Assembly (NCBI RefSeq): GCF_027744825.2
Contig: NC_071349.1
Span: 1,550,001-1,614,000 of the forward strand
Length of the DNA stretch: 64,000 nucleotides
Direction of reading: 5' to 3'
Source of the DNA: Synchiropus splendidus
Taxonomy: Eukaryota; Chordata; Actinopteri; Syngnathiformes; Callionymidae
Shown piece after piece: positions 37,825-49,342 of the stretch (its first letter is position 1; every line of letters starts with the position of its first letter). Below the pieces are notes generated by a model. The model searched no databases and was not told the origin of the DNA. It saw only the letters and a list, made by a program, of their open reading frames with translations. The position numbers and the translations under genes were made by a program.

Positions 37825-39506
37825 GTGTTTTTTAAAAGCTATCAACATTTTTTAGGTTGGCGTTCCAGAAACGACCTTATCTCGGGCTGAAAACGCTTTT
37901 TCTGCATTGTGCCATAACTTTGCAGGGAAGCTTCAGAACATCAAATTTTCACCTCCCACTATAGCAGAAAGGGTCTTTCTAGTCGTTGTACATCAAATCT
38001 AAGCTGTTTGAAGTGTTTTTCCAAAGTTATCAACATTTTTATGTTTGGCGTTCCGGAACCCACCTTATCTCGGGCTGAAAACGCTTTTTCTGCATTGTGC
38101 CATAACTTTGCAGGGAAGCTACAGAACATCTAATTTTCACCTCCCACTATAGGAGAAAGGGTCTTTCTAGTCGTTGCACATCAAATCTAAGCTGTCTGAA
38201 GTGTTTTTCCAAAGTTATCAACATTTTTACGTTTGGCGCTCCGGAACCCACCTTGTCTCATGCTGAAAACGCGTTTTTTGCATTGTGCCATAACTTTGAA
38301 GGAAAGCTTCAGAACATGAAAGTTTCACCTCCCACTATAGCAGAAAGGGTCTTTCTCGTAGTTACACATCAAATCTAAGCTATTTGAAGTGTTTTTCCAA
38401 AGTTATCAACATTTTTATGTTTGGCGTTCCGGAACCCACCTTATCTCTGGCTGAAAACGTGTTTTCAGCTTTGTACCATAACTTTGCTGGGAATCTTTAG
38501 AACATGAAATTTTAACCTCCCACAATAGCATAAAGGGTCTTTCTTGTCGTTGCACATCAAATCTAAGCTGTCTGAAGTGTTTTTCGAAAGTTATCAACAT
38601 TTTTACGTTTGGCGCTCCGGAACCCACATTACCTCAGGCTGAAAACACGTTTTCTGCATTGTGCCATAACTTTGCAGGGAAGCTTCAGAACATGAAATTT
38701 TAACCTCCACCTGTAGCAGAATGGGTCTTTCTAGTAGTTGCACATCAAATCTAAGCTGTCTGAAGTGTTTTTCCAAAGTTATCAACATTTTTAAGTTTGG
38801 TGTTCCGGAACCCTCCTTATCTCAGGCTGAAAACGCATTTTCTGCATTGTTCCTTAACTTTGCAGGGAGGCATCAGAACATGAAATTTTCAACTCCCACT
38901 ATGACAAACAGGGTCTTTCTAATAGTTGCACATCAAATCTAATCTGTCTGAAGTGTTTTTCGAAAGTTATCAACATTTTTATGTTTGGCGTTCCGGAACC
39001 CACCTTATCTCAGGCTGAAAACGCGTTTTCTGCATTGTGCCATAACTTTGCAGGGAAGCTTCAGAACATGAAATTTTCACCTCCCACTGTAGCAGAAAGG
39101 GTCTTACTAGTAGTTGGAAATCAAATCTAAGCTGTCTGAAGTGTTTTTCCAAAGTTATCAACATTTTTATCTTTGAAGTTCCGGAACCCACCTTGTCTCA
39201 GGCTGAAAACGCGTTTTCTGCATTGTGCCATAACTTTGAAGGAAAGCTTCAGAACATGAAAGTTTCACCTCCCACTATAGCAGAAAGGGTCTTTCTAGTA
39301 GTTACACATCAAATCTAAGCTATCTAAAGTGTTTTTCCAAAGTTATCAACATTTTTATGTTTGGCGTTCCGGAACCCGCCTCATCTCTGGCTGAAAAAGC
39401 GTTTTCTGCTTTGTGCCATAACTTTGCTGGGAATCTTTAGAACATGAAATTTTAACCTCCCACAATAGCATAAAGGGTCTTTCTTGTAGTTGCACATCAA
39501 ATCTAA
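37825..39506. repeat. Superblock copy 2, right part
   Basis: These nine monomers correspond to 20159-21840 at offset 17,666. Differences include CATCTAATTTTC with AGGAGAAAGG near 38130-38155, GTTTTCAGC near 38465 and GGGAGGCATC near 38868. The copy ends near 39506 with GTGTGAAGCGGTTTCCC. Confidence 0.85.
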
Positions 39507-41570
39507 GCTGTGTGAAGCGGTTTCCCAAAGTTATCAACATTTTTATGTTTGGCGTTCCGGAACCCACCTTTTTTCAGGCTGAAAAGGCGTTTTCTGCATT
39601 GTCCCATAACTTTGCAGGGAAACTTCAGAACATGAAATTTTCACTTCCCACTATAGCAGAAAGGGTCTTTCTAGTAGTTGCACATCAAATCTAAGCTGTC
39701 TGAAATGTTTTTTCCAAAGTTATCAACATTTTTATGTTTGGCGTTCCGGAACCCACCTTATCTCAGGCTGAAAACTCGTTTTTTGCATTGTGCCATAACT
39801 TTGCAGGAAGCTTCAGAAGATGAAATTTTCACCTCCCACTACAGCAGAAAGGGCCTTTCTAGTAGTTGCACATCAAATCTAAGCTGTCTGAAATGTTTTT
39901 TCCAAAGTTATCAACATTTTTATGTTTGGCGTTCCGGAACCCACCTTATCTCTGGCTGAAAACGCATTTTCTGCTTTGTGCCATAACTTTGCTGGGAATC
40001 TTTAGAACATGAAATTTTAACCTCCAACTATAGCATAAAGGGTCTTTCTTGTAGTTGCACATCAAATCTAAGCTGTCTGAAGTGGTTTCCCAAAGTTATC
40101 AACATTTTTATGTTTGGCGTTCCGGAACCCACCTTTTTTCAGGCTGAAAAGGCGTTTTCTGCATTGTGCCATAACTTTGCAGGGAAGCTTCAGAACATGA
40201 AATTTTAACCTCCCACTGTAGCAGATAGGGTCTTTCTAGTAGTTGCACATCAAATGTAAGCTGTCTGAAGTGTTTTTCTGAAGTTATCAACATTTTTATG
40301 TTTGGCGTTCCGGAACCCACCTTATCTCAGCCTGAAAAAGCGTTTTACATATTTTGCCATAACTTTGCAGGGAAGCTTCAGAACATGAAATTTTAACATC
40401 CCACTATGGCAGAAAGGGTCTTTCTAGTAGTTGCACATCAAATCTAATCTGTCTGAAGTGTTTTTTCAAAGTTATCAACATTTTTATGTTTGGCGTTCAG
40501 GAATCAACCTTATCTCAGGCTGAATACGCGTTTTCTGCATTGTGCCATAACTTTGTAGGAAAGCTTCAGAACATGAAATTTTCAACTCCCTCTACAGCAG
40601 AAAGGGTCTTTCTAGTAGTTGCACGTCAAATCTAAGCTGTCTGAAGTGTTTTTCCAAAGTTATCAACATTTTTATGTTTGGCATTCCAGAATCGACCTTA
40701 TCTCTGGCTGAAAACGCGTTTTCTGCATTGTGCCTTAACTTTGCAGGGAAACTTCAGAACATGAAATGTTCACCTCCCACTATAGCAGAAAGGGTCTTTC
40801 TAGTAGTTGCACATCAAATCTAAGCTGTCTGAAGTGTTTTTTCAAAGTTATCATATTTTTATGTTTGGCGTTCCGTAATTGACCTTGTCTCATGCTGAAA
40901 ACGCGTTTTCTGCATTGTGCCATAACTTTGCAGGGAAGCTTCAGAACATGAAATGTTGACCTCCCACTATAGCAGAAAGGGTCTCTCTAGTAGTTGCACA
41001 TCAAATCTAAGCAGTTTGAAGTGTTTTTCCAAAGTTATCAACATTTTTTTGTTTGGCGTTCCGGAATCAACCTTATCTCAGGCTGAAAACGCGTTTTACG
41101 CATTGCGCCATAACTTTGCAGGAAAGCTTCAGAACATGAAATTTTCAATTCCCACTAAAGCAGAAAGGGTTTTTCTCCTACTTGCACATCAAATCTAAGC
41201 TGTCTGAAATGATTTTCGAAAGTTATCAACATTTTTATGTTTGCCGTTCAGGAATCGACCTTATCTCAGGCTGAAAACCCGTTTTCTGCATTGTGCCTTA
41301 ACTTTGCAGGGAAGCTTCAGAACATGAAATTTTCACATCCCATTATAGCAAAAAGGGTCTTTCTAGTAGTTGCACATCAAATCTAAGCTGTCTGAAGTTT
41401 TTTTTCCAAAGTTATCAACATTTTGATGTTTGGCGTTTCGGAATCGACCTTATCTAAGGATGAAAACGCGTTTCCTGCATTGTGCCAAAACTTTATAGGT
41501 AAGCTCCAGAACATGAAATTTTCACCTCCCACTATAGCAGAAAGGGTCTTTCTAGTAGTTGCACATCAAA
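39507..41570. repeat. Diverse monomers right of the superblock
   Basis: This is about eleven monomers with no tight HOR. It contains ACCTTTTTTCAGGCTGAAAAGGCG (two copies, about 39560 and 40130), a one-base-short GCAGGAAGCTTCAGAAG monomer near 39803 like those at 31540 and 32855, and the first TTTTACATATTTTGCC monomer (about 40340), a type that dominates 41.5-45 kb and 60.6-64 kb. Confidence 0.75.
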
Positions 41571-44207
41571 TCTAAGCTGTCTGAAGTGTTTTTCTGAAGT
41601 TATCAACATTTTTATGTTTGGCGTTCCGGAACCCACCTTATCTCAGCCTGAAAACGCGTTTTACATATTTTGCCATAACTTTGCAGGGAAGCTTCAGAAC
41701 ATGAAATTTTAACATCCCACTATGGCAGAAAGGGTCTTTCTAGTAGTTGCACATCAAATCTAAGCTGTCTGAAGTGTTTTTCCAAAGTTATCAATATTTT
41801 TATGTTTGGCGTTCCGGAATCTACCTTATCTCAGGCTGAAAACGCGTTTCCTGCATTGTGGCATAACTTTGCAGGGAAGCTTCAGAACATGAAATTTTCA
41901 GCTCCCACTGTAGCTAAAAGGGTCTTTCTAGTAGTTGCACATCAAATCTAAGCTGTCTGAAGTGTTTTTCCAAAGTTATCAACATTTTTATGTTTGGCGT
42001 TCTGGAACCCACCTAATCTCAGGCTGAAAACGCGTTTCCTGCATTGTTGCATAACTTTGCAGGAATGCATCAGAACATGAAATGTTCGCCTCCCACTATA
42101 GCAGATGGGCTCTTTCGAGGAGTTGCACATCAAATCTAAGCTGTCTGAAGTGTTTTTCCAAAGTTATCAACATTTTTATGTTTGGCGTTCTGGAACCCAC
42201 CTTATCTCAGGCTGAAAACGCGTTTCCTGCAATGTGCCATAACTTTGCAGGGAAGCTTCAGAACATGAAGTTTTAACCTCCCACTATAGCAGAAAAGGTC
42301 ATTCGAGAAGTTGCACATAAAATCTAAGCTGTCTTGAAGTGTTTTTCTGAAGTTATCAACATTTTTATGTTTGGCGTTCCGGAACCCACCTTATCTCAGC
42401 CTGAAAACGCGTTTTACATATTTTGCCATAACTTTGCAGGGAAGCTTCAGAACATGAAATTTTAACATCCCACTATGGCAGAAAGGGTCTTTCTAGTAGT
42501 TGCACATCAAATCTAAGCTGTCTGAAGAGTTTTTCCAAAGTTATCAACATTCTTATGTTTGGTGTTCCGGAATCAACCTTATCGCAGACTGAAAACGTGT
42601 TTTCTGCATTGTGCCATAACTTTGCAGGGAAACTTCAGAACATGAAATTTTCACGTCCAACTATAGCAGAAAGGTTCTTTCTAGTAGTTGCACATCAAAT
42701 CTAAGCTGTCTGAAGTGTTTTTCCAAAGTTATCAATATTTTTATGTTTGGCTTTCCGGAATCGACCTTATCTCAGGCTGAAAACGCGTTTTCTGCATTGT
42801 GCCGTAACTTTGCAGGGAGACTTCAGAACATGAAATTTTCTCTTCCCACTATAGCAGAAAGGGTATTTCTAGTAGTTGCACATCAAATCTTAGCAGTCTG
42901 AAGTGTTTTTCCAAAGTTCTGAACATTTTTATGTTTGGCGTTCTGAAATCAATCTTATCTCAGGCTGAAAACGCGTTTTACGTACTGTGCCATAACTTTG
43001 CAGGGAAGCTTCAGAACATGAAATTTTAACCTCCCACTATAGCAGAAAGGGTCTTTCTAGTAGTTGCACATCAAATCTAAACTGTCGAAAGTGTTTTTCC
43101 AAAGTTATCAACATTTTTATTTTTGGCGTTTCGGAAGCGAACTTATCTCCGGATGAAAACGCGTTTTCTGCATTGTGCCATAACTTTGCAGGGAAGCTTC
43201 AGAACATGAAATTTTAACTTCCCACTATAGCAGAAAAGGTCATTCGAGAAGTTGCACATAAAATCTAAGCTGTCTTGAAGTGTTTTTCTGAAGTTATCAA
43301 CATTTTTATGTTTGGCGTTCCGGAACCCACCTTATCTCAGCCTGAAAACGCGTTTTACATATTTTGCCATAACTTTGCAGGGAAGCTTCAGAACATGAAA
43401 TTTTAACATCCCACCATGGCAGAAAGGGTCTTTCTGGTAGTTGCACATCAAATCTAAGCTGTCTGAAGTGTTTTTCCAAAGTTATCAATATTTTTATGTT
43501 TGGCGTCTCGGAATCGACCTTATCTCAGGCTGAAAACGCATTTCCTGCATTGTGGCATAACTTTGCAGGGAAGCTTCAGAACATGAAATTTTCACCTCCC
43601 ACTGTAGCTAAAAGGGTCTTTCTAGTAATTGCACATCAAATCTAAGCTGTCTGAAGTGTTTTTCCAAAGTTATCAACATTTTTATGTTTGGCGTTCTGGA
43701 ACCCACCTTATCTCAGGCTGAAAACGCGTTTTCTGCATTGTGCCATAACTTTGCAGGGAAGCTTCAGAACATGAAATTTTCACCTCCCACTATAGCAGAA
43801 AGTGTCTTTCTAGTAGTTGCACATCAAATCTAAGCTGTCTGAAGTGTTTTTCCAAACTTATCAACATTTTTATGTGTGGCGTTCCGGAACCCACCTTATC
43901 TCAGCCTGAAAACGCGTTTTCTGCATTGTGCCATAACTTTGCAGGGAAAATTCAGAACATGAAATTTTCACCTCCAACTATAGCAGAAAGGGTCTTTCTA
44001 GTAGTTGCACATCAAATCTAAGCTGTCTGAAGTGTTTTTCCAAAGTTATCAACATTCTTATGTTTGGCGTTCCGGAATCAACCATATCTGAGGCTGAAAA
44101 CGCGTTTTACGCATTGTGCCATAACTTTGCAGGAAAGCTTCAGAACATGAAATTTTCAACTCCCACTATAGCAGAAAGGGTCTTTCGAGGAGTTGCACAT
44201 CAAATCT
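41571..44207. repeat. TTTTACATATTTTGCC / GTTTCCTGC-type region, copy 1
   Basis: About fourteen monomers are marked by TTCTGAAGTTATC, CAGCCTG with TTTTACATATTTTGCC, GTTTCCTGCATTG, GTTCGCCTCCC with GAGGAGTTGC, and AAAAGGTCATTCGAGAAG followed by the one-base-longer GTCTTGAAG. Pairs about 937 bp apart (for example 42348 and 43285) indicate a 5-monomer periodicity. The stretch 43065-43700 matches 62160-62795 (offset about 19,096). Confidence 0.75.
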
Positions 44208-44476
44208 AAGCTGTCTGAAGTGTTTTTCCAAAGTTATCAACATTTTTATGTTTGGCGTTCTGGAACCCACCTTATCTCAGGCTGAAAACGCGTTTTCTGC
44301 ATTGTGCCATAACTTTGCAGGGAATCTTATGTTTGGCGTTCCAGAAACAACCTTATCTCAGGCTGAAAATGCGTTTTACATATTTTGCCATAACTTTGCA
44401 GGGAAGCTTCAGAACATGAATTTTTGACATCCCACTATAGCAGAAAGGGTCTTTCTAGTAGTTGCACATCAAATCT
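44208..44476. repeat. Fused monomer pair with a 107-bp deletion (269 bp), copy 1
   Basis: Two monomers are joined directly from GCAGGGAA (about consensus 117) to CTTATGTTTGG (about consensus 38) of the next one, losing 107 bp. The lost segment includes the TGAAATTTTCA and AGAAAG/CTTTCT dyads and the monomer junction. An identical 269-bp structure lies at 61341-61609. Confidence 0.9.
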
Positions 44477-47400
44477 AAGCTGTCTGAAGTGTTTTTCCAA
44501 AGTTATCAACATTCTTATGTTTGGCGATCCGGAATCAACCTTATCTCAGGCTGAAAACGCGTTTTACGCATTGTGCCATAACTTTGCAGGAAAGCTTCAG
44601 AACATGAAATTTTCAACTCCCACTATAGCAGAAAGGGTCTTTCTAGTAGTTGCACATCAAATCTAAGCTGTCTGAAGTGTTTTTCCAAAGTTATCAATAT
44701 TTTTATGTTTGGCTTTCCGGAATCGACCTTATCTCAGGCTGAAAACGCGTTTCCTGCATTGTGGCATAACTTTGCAGGGATGCTTCAGAACATGAAATTT
44801 TCACCTCCCACTGTAGCAGAAAGGGTCTTTCTAGTAGTTGCACATCAAATCTAAGCTGTCTGAAGTGTTTTTCCAAAGTTATCAACATTTTTATGTTTGG
44901 CGTTCTGGAACCCACCTAATCTCAGGCTGAAAACGCGTTTTCTGCACTGTGCCATAACTTTGCAGGGAAGCTTCAGAACATGAAATTTTCACCTCCCACT
45001 ATATCAGAAAGGGTATTTCTAATAGTTGCACATCAAATCTAAGTTGTCTGAAGTGTTTTTCCAAAGTTATCAACATTCTTATGTTTGGTGTTCCGGAATC
45101 AACCTTATCGCAGACTGAAAACGTGTTTTCTGCATTGTGCCATAACTTTGCAGGGAAACTTAAGAACATGAAATTTTCACGTCCAACTATAGCAGAAAGG
45201 TTCTTTCTAGTAGTTGCACATCAAATCTAAGCTGTCTGAAGTGTTTTTCCAAAGTTATCAATATTTTTATGTTTGGCTTTCCGGAATCGACCTTATCTCA
45301 GGCTGAAAACGCGTTTCCTGCATTGTGGCATAACTTTGCAGGGATGCTTCAGAACATGAAATTTTCACCTCCCACTGTAGCAGAAAGGGTCTTTCGAGTA
45401 GTTGCACATCAAATCTAAGCTGACTGATGTGTTTTTCCGAAGTTATTAACGTTTTTATGTTTGGCGTTCCGGAATCGACCTTATCTCAGGCTGAAAACGC
45501 CTTTTACACATTGTTTCATAACTTTGCCGGGAAGGTTGAGAACATCAAATTTTCACCTCCCACTATAGCAGAAAAGGTCTTTCTAGTAGTTGCACATCAA
45601 ATCTAAGCTGTCTGAAGTGTTTTTCCAAAGTTATCAACATTTTTATGTTTGGCATTCCGGAACCCACCTTATCTCAGGCTGTGAGCGCGTATTCTGCATT
45701 GTGGCATAACTTTGGAGGAAAGCTTCAAAACATGAAATTTTCAATTCCCATTATAGCAGAAAGGGTCTTTCTCGTACTTGCACATCAAATCTTAGCTGTC
45801 TGAAGTGTTTTTTGAAAGTTTTCAACATTTTTATGTTTGGCGTTCCTGAATCGACCTTATCTCAGGCTGAAAATGCGTTTTCTGCAATGTGCCATAACTT
45901 TGCAGGCAAGTTTCAGAACATGAAATTTTCAACTCCCACTATAGCAGAATGGGTCTTTCTAGTAGTTGCACATCAAATCTAAGCTGTCTGAAGTGTTCTT
46001 CCAAAGTTATCAACATTTTTATGTTTGGCATTCCGGAATCGACCTTATCTCAGGCTGTAAACGCTTTTTTTGCATTGTGCCATAACTATGGAGGGAAGCT
46101 TCAGAACATGAAATTTTCAATTCCCATTATAACAGAAAGGGTCTTTCTCATACTTGCACATCAAATCTAAGCTGTCTGAAGTGTTATTTCAAAGTTATCA
46201 TATTTTTATGTTTGGCGTTCCGGAATCGACCTTATCTCAGGCTGAAAACGTGTTTTCTGCAATGTGCCATAACTTTGCAGGGAAGCTTCAGAACATGAAA
46301 TTTTCAACTCCCACTACAGCAGAAAGGGTCTTTCTAGGAGTTGCATGTCAAATCTAAGCTGTCTGAATTGTTTTTCCAAAGTTATCAACATTTTTATGTT
46401 TGGCATTCCAGAATCGACCTTATCTCAGGCTGAAAACGCCTTTTCTGCATTGTGCCACAACTTTGCAGGGAAACTTCAGAACATGAAATTTTCACCTCCC
46501 ACTATAGCAGAAAGGGTCTTTCTAGTAGTTGCACATCAAATCTAAGCTGTCTGAAGTGTTTTTTCAAAGTTATCATATTTTTATGTTTGGCGTTCCGTAA
46601 TTGACCTTATCTCATGCTGAAAACGCGTTTTCTGCATTGTGCCATAACTTTGCAGGGAAGCTTCAGATCATGACATTTCAACATCCCACTATAGCAGAAA
46701 GGGTCTTTCTAGTAGTTGTACATCAAATCTAAGCTGTTTGAAGTGTTTTTCCAAAGTTATCAACATTTTTATGTTTGGCGTTCCGGAATCAACCTTATCT
46801 CAGGCTGAAAACGCGTTTTCTGCATTGTGCCATAACTTTGCAGGGAAGCTTCAGAACATGAAATGTTCACCTCCCACTATAGCAGAAAGATTCTCTCTAG
46901 TAGTTGCACATCAAATCTAAGCTGTCTGAAGTGTTTTTCCAAAGTTATCAACAATTTTATGTTTGGCGTTCTGGAACCCACCTTATCTCAGGCTGAAAAG
47001 TGTTTTTGTGCATCGTGCCATAACTTTTCAGGGAAGCTTCAGAACATGAAATTTTAACCTCCCACTACAGCAGAAAGGGTCTTTCTAGTAGTTGCACGTC
47101 AAATCTAAGCTGTCTGAAGTGTTTTTCCAAAGTTATCAACATTCTTATGTTTGGCGTTTCGGAATCAACCTTATCTCAGGCTGAAAACGCGTTTTCAGCA
47201 TTGTGCCATCACTTTGCAGGAAAGCTGCAGAATATAAAATTTTCACCTCCCACTATAGCAGAAAGGGTCTTTCTAGTAGTTGCACATCAAATCTAAGCTG
47301 TCTGAAGTGTTCTTTCAAAGTTATCAACATTTTTATGTTTGGCGTGCCGGAATCGACCTTATCTCAGGCTGAATACGCGATTTACGCATTCTGCCATAAC

Positions 47401-47651
47401 TTTGCAGGGAATCTTCAGAACACGAAATTTTCATATCCCACTATAGCAGAAAGGGTCTTTCTAGTAGTTCCACATCAAATCTAAGCTGTCTGAAGTGTTT
47501 TTCCAAAGTTATAAACATTTTTATGTTTGGCGTTCCTGAATCTACCTTATCTCAGGCGGAAAACGCGTTTTACGCATTGCGCCATAACTTTGCAGGAAAG
47601 CTTCTGAACATGAAATTTTCAAATCCCACTATAGCAGAAAGGGTCTTTCTA
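44477..47651. repeat. Diverse monomers, no tight HOR
   Basis: About seventeen monomers of mixed types. GGCTGTGAGCGCG with GGAGGAAAGC and CAATTCCC near 45680 closely resembles a monomer of the 8-mer HOR near 9330 and 10830, 35 kb away. TTATCATATTTTT monomers recur at 46195 and 46570. Only satellite sequence is present. Confidence 0.75.
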
Positions 47652-48658
47652 GTAGTTGCACATCAAATCTAAGCTGTCTGAAGTGTTTTTCGATAGTTTT
47701 CAACATTTTTATATTTGGCGTTCCTGAATCGACCTTATCTCAGGCTGAAAAGACGATTTCTGCATTGTGCAATAACTTTGCAGGGAAGCTTCAGAACATA
47801 AAATTTTCAACTCCCACTACAGCAGAAAGGGTCATTCTAGTAGTTGCACGTCAAATCTAAGCTGTCTGAAGTGTTTTTCCAAAGTTATCAACATTTTTAT
47901 GTTTGGCATTCCAGAATCGACCTTATCTCTGGCTGAAAACGCGTTTTCTGCATTGTGCCACAACTTTGCAGGGAAACTTCAGAACATGAAATTTTCACCT
48001 CCCACTATAGCAGAAAGGGTCTTTCTAGTAGTTGCACATCAAATCTAAGCTGTCTGAAGTGTTTTTTCAAAGTTATCATATTTTTATGTTTGGCCTTCCG
48101 TAATTGACCTTGTCTCATGCTGAAAACGCGTTTTCTGCATTGTGCCATAACTTTGCAGGGAAGCTTCAGAACATGACATTTCAACATCCCACTATAGCAG
48201 AAAGGGTCTTTCTAGTAGTTGCACATCAAATCTAAGCTGTTTGAAGTGTTTTTCGAAAGTTATCAACATTTTTATGTTTGGCGTTCCGGAATCGACCTTA
48301 TCTCAGGCTGATAACGCGATTTACGCATTCTGCCATAACTTTGCAGGGAAGCTTCTGAACATGAAATTTTAACCTCCCACTATAGCAGAAAGGGTCTTTC
48401 TAGTAGTTGCACATCAAATCTAAGCTGTTTGAAGTGTTTTTCCAAAGTTATCAACATTTTTATGTTTGGCGTACCGGAATCAACCTTATCTCAGGCTGAA
48501 AACGCGTTTTCTGCATTGTGCCATAACTTTGCACGGAAGCTTCAGAACATGAAATGTTCACCTCCCACTATAGCAGAAAGAGTCTCTCTAGTAGTTGCAC
48601 ATCAAATCTAAGCTGTCTGAAGTGTTTTTCCAAAGTTATCAACATTTTTATGTTTGGC

Positions 48659-48668
48659 GTTCCGGAAC
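48659..48668. other. 10-bp palindrome GTTCCGGAAC (consensus 50-59)
   Basis: It is a perfect self-complementary decamer in monomers of the GGAACCCACC sub-type, and the inner 8 bp TTCCGGAA remains palindromic in the GGAATC sub-types. Its CpG is frequently TpG or CpA (GTTCTGGAA, GTTCCAGAA), which degrades the dyad. It lies 17 bp upstream of the ACGCGT palindrome, so the two dyads share the same short stretch of the monomer. Confidence 0.85.
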
Positions 48669-48685
48669 CCACCTTATCTCAGGCT

Positions 48686-48699
48686 GAAAACGCGTTTTC
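48686..48699. other. 14-bp perfect palindrome with CpG core (consensus 77-90)
   Basis: GAAAACGCGTTTTC is its own reverse complement and contains ACGCGT at its centre with two CpGs. It is present or one or two changes away in most monomers. The common variants ACGTGT, ACACGT and ACGCAT are CpG transitions. The A4/T4 flanks give a symmetric A/T-CGCG-T/A element. Whether a protein binds it is unknown. The CGCG core resembles generic CGCG-box sites, but that match is short and proves nothing. Confidence 0.85.
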
Positions 48700-48723
48700 T
48701 GCTTTGTGGCATAACTTTGCAGG

Positions 48724-48731
48724 GAAGCTTC
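48724..48731. other. 8-bp palindrome GAAGCTTC with HindIII site (consensus 115-122)
   Basis: GAAGCTTC is a perfect octamer palindrome containing AAGCTT. It is conserved in a large share of monomers, and variants such as AAACTTC, AATCTTC and ATGCTTC lose the site. A predictable consequence is a HindIII ladder of about 188 bp and multiples. CTTCAG at 119-124 is also the reverse complement of CTGAAG at 8-13 of the same monomer. Confidence 0.85.
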
Positions 48732-48762
48732 AGAACATGACAATTTCACATCCCACTATTGC

Positions 48763-48777
48763 AGAAAGGGTCTTTCT
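48763..48777. other. 6-bp stem, 3-nt loop inverted repeat (consensus 154-168)
   Basis: AGAAAG-GGT-CTTTCT is a perfect 6-bp inverted repeat with a three-base centre. It is among the best conserved parts of the monomer. Regular variants are GTATTTCT, GTCTTTCG and GTCTCTCT, which weaken the right arm in particular subfamilies (for example many monomers in 12.8-26 kb). Its role is unknown. Confidence 0.8.
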
Positions 48778-49342
48778 AGTAGTTGCACATCAAATCTAAG
48801 CTGTCTGAAGTGTATTTCCAAAGTTATAAACATTTTAATGTTTGGCGTTCCGGAATCGACCTTATCTCAGGCTGAATACGCGTTTTCTGCATTGTGCCAT
48901 AACTTTGCAGGGAATCTTCAGAACATGAAATTTTCACCTCCCACTATAGCAGAAAAGGTCTTTCTAGTAGTTCCACATCAAATCTAAGCTGTTTGAAGTG
49001 TTTTTCCAAAATTATCAACATTTTTATGTTTGGCGTTCCGGAATCAACCTTATCTCACGCTGAAAACGCGTTTGACGCATTGTGCCATAACTTTGCAGGA
49101 AAGCTTCAGAACATGACATTTCAACATCCCACTATAGCAGAAAGGGTCTTTCTAGTAGTTGCACATGAAATCTAAGCTGTTTGAAGTGTTTTTCGAAAGT
49201 TATCAACATTTTTATGTTTGGCGTTCCGGAATCGACCTTATCTCAGGCTGATAACGCGATTTACGCATTCTGCCATAACTTTGCAGGGAAGTTTCTGAAC
49301 ATGAAATTTTCAAATCCCACTATAGCAGAAAGGGTCTTTCTA

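Larger units (their letters stand above)
48631..48719. other. Nested inverted repeat: 9-bp arms enclosing three dyads (consensus 22-110)
   Basis: CAAAGTTAT at consensus 22-30 is the exact reverse complement of ATAACTTTG at 102-110. The 71-nt interval contains three shorter dyads: AACAT-TTTT-ATGTT (32-45), GTTCCGGAAC (50-59) and GAAAACGCGTTTTC (77-90). A single strand could in principle fold as a stem carrying three hairpins. Subfamilies with CGAAAGTTTTC in the left arm do not show a compensating change in the right arm, which argues against strong selection for pairing. This is structure potential only. Confidence 0.7.
48610..48797 (+). repeat. Exemplar 188-bp monomer close to consensus
   Basis: This is a full-length monomer from one AAGCTG junction to the next, exactly 188 bp, chosen because it keeps most internal dyads intact. 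It belongs to the GGAACCCACC sub-type at consensus 55-64 and has TTTTCTGC at 86-93. Relative to consensus it carries small changes around 98-105 and 132-150, which break the TGAAATTTTCA dyad in this copy. Use it to phase the rest of the array. The five dyad features that follow are positioned in this monomer as examples; equivalents occur in most other monomers. Confidence 0.9.
47652..49342. repeat. 9-monomer HOR, 1,691 bp, unit 1
   Basis: This is the first copy of a 9-mer. The stretch 47652-48340 aligns closely to 49343-50030 (CGATAGTTTTCAAC with TATATTTGG, GGCATTCCAG, TTATCATATTTTT, GACATTTCAACATCCC, CTGATAACGCG). The stretch 48740-48930 aligns to 50431-50621 at the same offset (CATCCCACTATTGCAG, TATAAACATTTTAATG). 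The intervening part is more altered. Confidence 0.75.
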
